A stretch of DNA of 64,000 nucleotides from Euglena gracilis (taxonomy: Eukaryota; Euglenida; Euglenophyceae; Euglenales), in contig CP154954.1 in NCBI GenBank assembly GCA_039621445.1, forward strand, positions 59,826,168 to 59,890,167. The letters run 5' to 3'. Made by a program: the position numbers and the translations under genes. The number at the start of each line of letters is the position of its first letter. The first letter of the stretch is position 1. Under the pieces are notes generated by a model. That model was given only the letters and a program-made list of their open reading frames with translations. It was not told the origin of the DNA and ran no database searches. Shown piece after piece: positions 63,270-64,000 of the stretch.

Positions 63270-64000
63270 TCTCCCCTGATTTTCGGGGTCAAAAAATCGA
63301 AAAATTCAAAATATCCCGAAAACGCTGGGAAGTTGAGAAAAAATAAATAGTACCTCATTCCACAACTTTGGGACGCCCTATCCACCGGTATGCGCGGTTT
63401 GGGCCAACTCCCCGCCTGGGCCGAGATATGGCCGTTTTGTGGTTTCGCCATGGAGGGACTCTGCCATTTGGAGCCCAAAACAGGCCAAAAAACCAGTTTT
63501 TACAAAATATCTCCAAAATGGTGGGGAGTTGGAAAAAAAATGTCCGGCAACCTTTTTTGAAGCCCTTGGAACGCTGTATCTACTGATATTGTAATTTCCC
63601 CACAACTCCCCCTGGTCCAAGATACGGCCGTTTTTGGCCCAGACGGCCGTTTTGTGCACTTTTCCCGCTGTCCGACCGTTTTCGGGGGGGGGGGGTCAAA
63701 AATCAATGTTTTCAAATTTTCTCGAAAATGATGCAAAATCAAAGGAAATGTCCGGAGACCTAATTTGAAGCCCTTGGAACGCCCCATCTGCCGGTATTTT
63801 GATTTCCCCGCAACTCCCCGCCTAGCTCGAGATACGGCCGGTTTTCGGCCAATTCGGGACATTTTGTACACTTTTTCCACTGTCAGACTTTTTTGGACAA
63901 AAGAGTCGAGAAAGTCGAAAAAAAATTTTGCCCGAAACGATGTTTTACGGCCTCCCGGACCTGGAAAAACTGTTTTTGAGCCAAAAATCAGCGTTTTTGA
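63270..64000. repeat. Satellite sequence at right edge
   Basis: Starts like a type-B unit (AATCGAAAAATTCAAAATAT, CCACCGGTATGCGCGG), continues with two GAAGCCCTTGGAACGC blocks and ends in a type-A monomer (CGAAACGATGTTTTACGG). Confidence 0.88.

Overview
The window is nuclear DNA from a eukaryote, very probably a euglenid (Euglena-type) alga. The call rests on intron structure. Several introns lack GT...AG ends. Instead they carry CAG at +4 to +6 and CTG at -8 to -6, the two ends can base-pair, and short direct repeats flank them. That is the established signature of euglenid nonconventional introns. They sit beside ordinary GT...AG introns. Exons are short, GC-rich (high GC3) and all recognisable ones are on the + strand. 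There are no bacterial-type operons, rRNA, convincing tRNA or CRISPR.

Layout. 1-180: a satellite monomer remnant. 673-7790: an intron-rich gene for a peroxisomal delta3,5-delta2,4-dienoyl-CoA isomerase (ECH1 family), about ten exons, ending in a PTS1-like AKL. 8752-13067: a second gene spliced by in-phase GT...AG introns, whose product resembles the coiled-coil stalk of a dynein heavy chain (tentative). 13.1-18.9 kb: no confident gene, one candidate ORF, long CA/GT microsatellites and a 430-bp inverted-repeat element. 18962-24.7 kb: a third, coiled-coil gene mixing both intron classes. 28289-29393: two more exons joined by a GT...AG intron, possibly the same gene further on.

29.45-54.5 kb: a 25-kb complex satellite field. 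It is built from a ~163-bp monomer arranged in ~1.4-2.3-kb higher-order units, a ~400-bp module with a ~30-bp inverted repeat, a ~27-bp-arm hairpin module, and a recurrent hairpin (GCTCTTATCTC...GAGTAAGAGC) present about 14 times with one compensated variant. 54.5-63.2 kb: a three-copy 55-bp tandem repeat, several dispersed repeat pairs, and a 309-bp MITE-like element whose termini look exactly like those of a nonconventional intron. 63.27-64.0 kb returns to satellite.

The genes do not form a pathway. The first is a fatty-acid beta-oxidation enzyme; the second and third look like cytoskeletal or flagellar coiled-coil proteins. The most notable biology is the intron and mobile-element architecture: paired-end introns with target-site-like duplications inside genes, and a stand-alone element with the same termini outside them.
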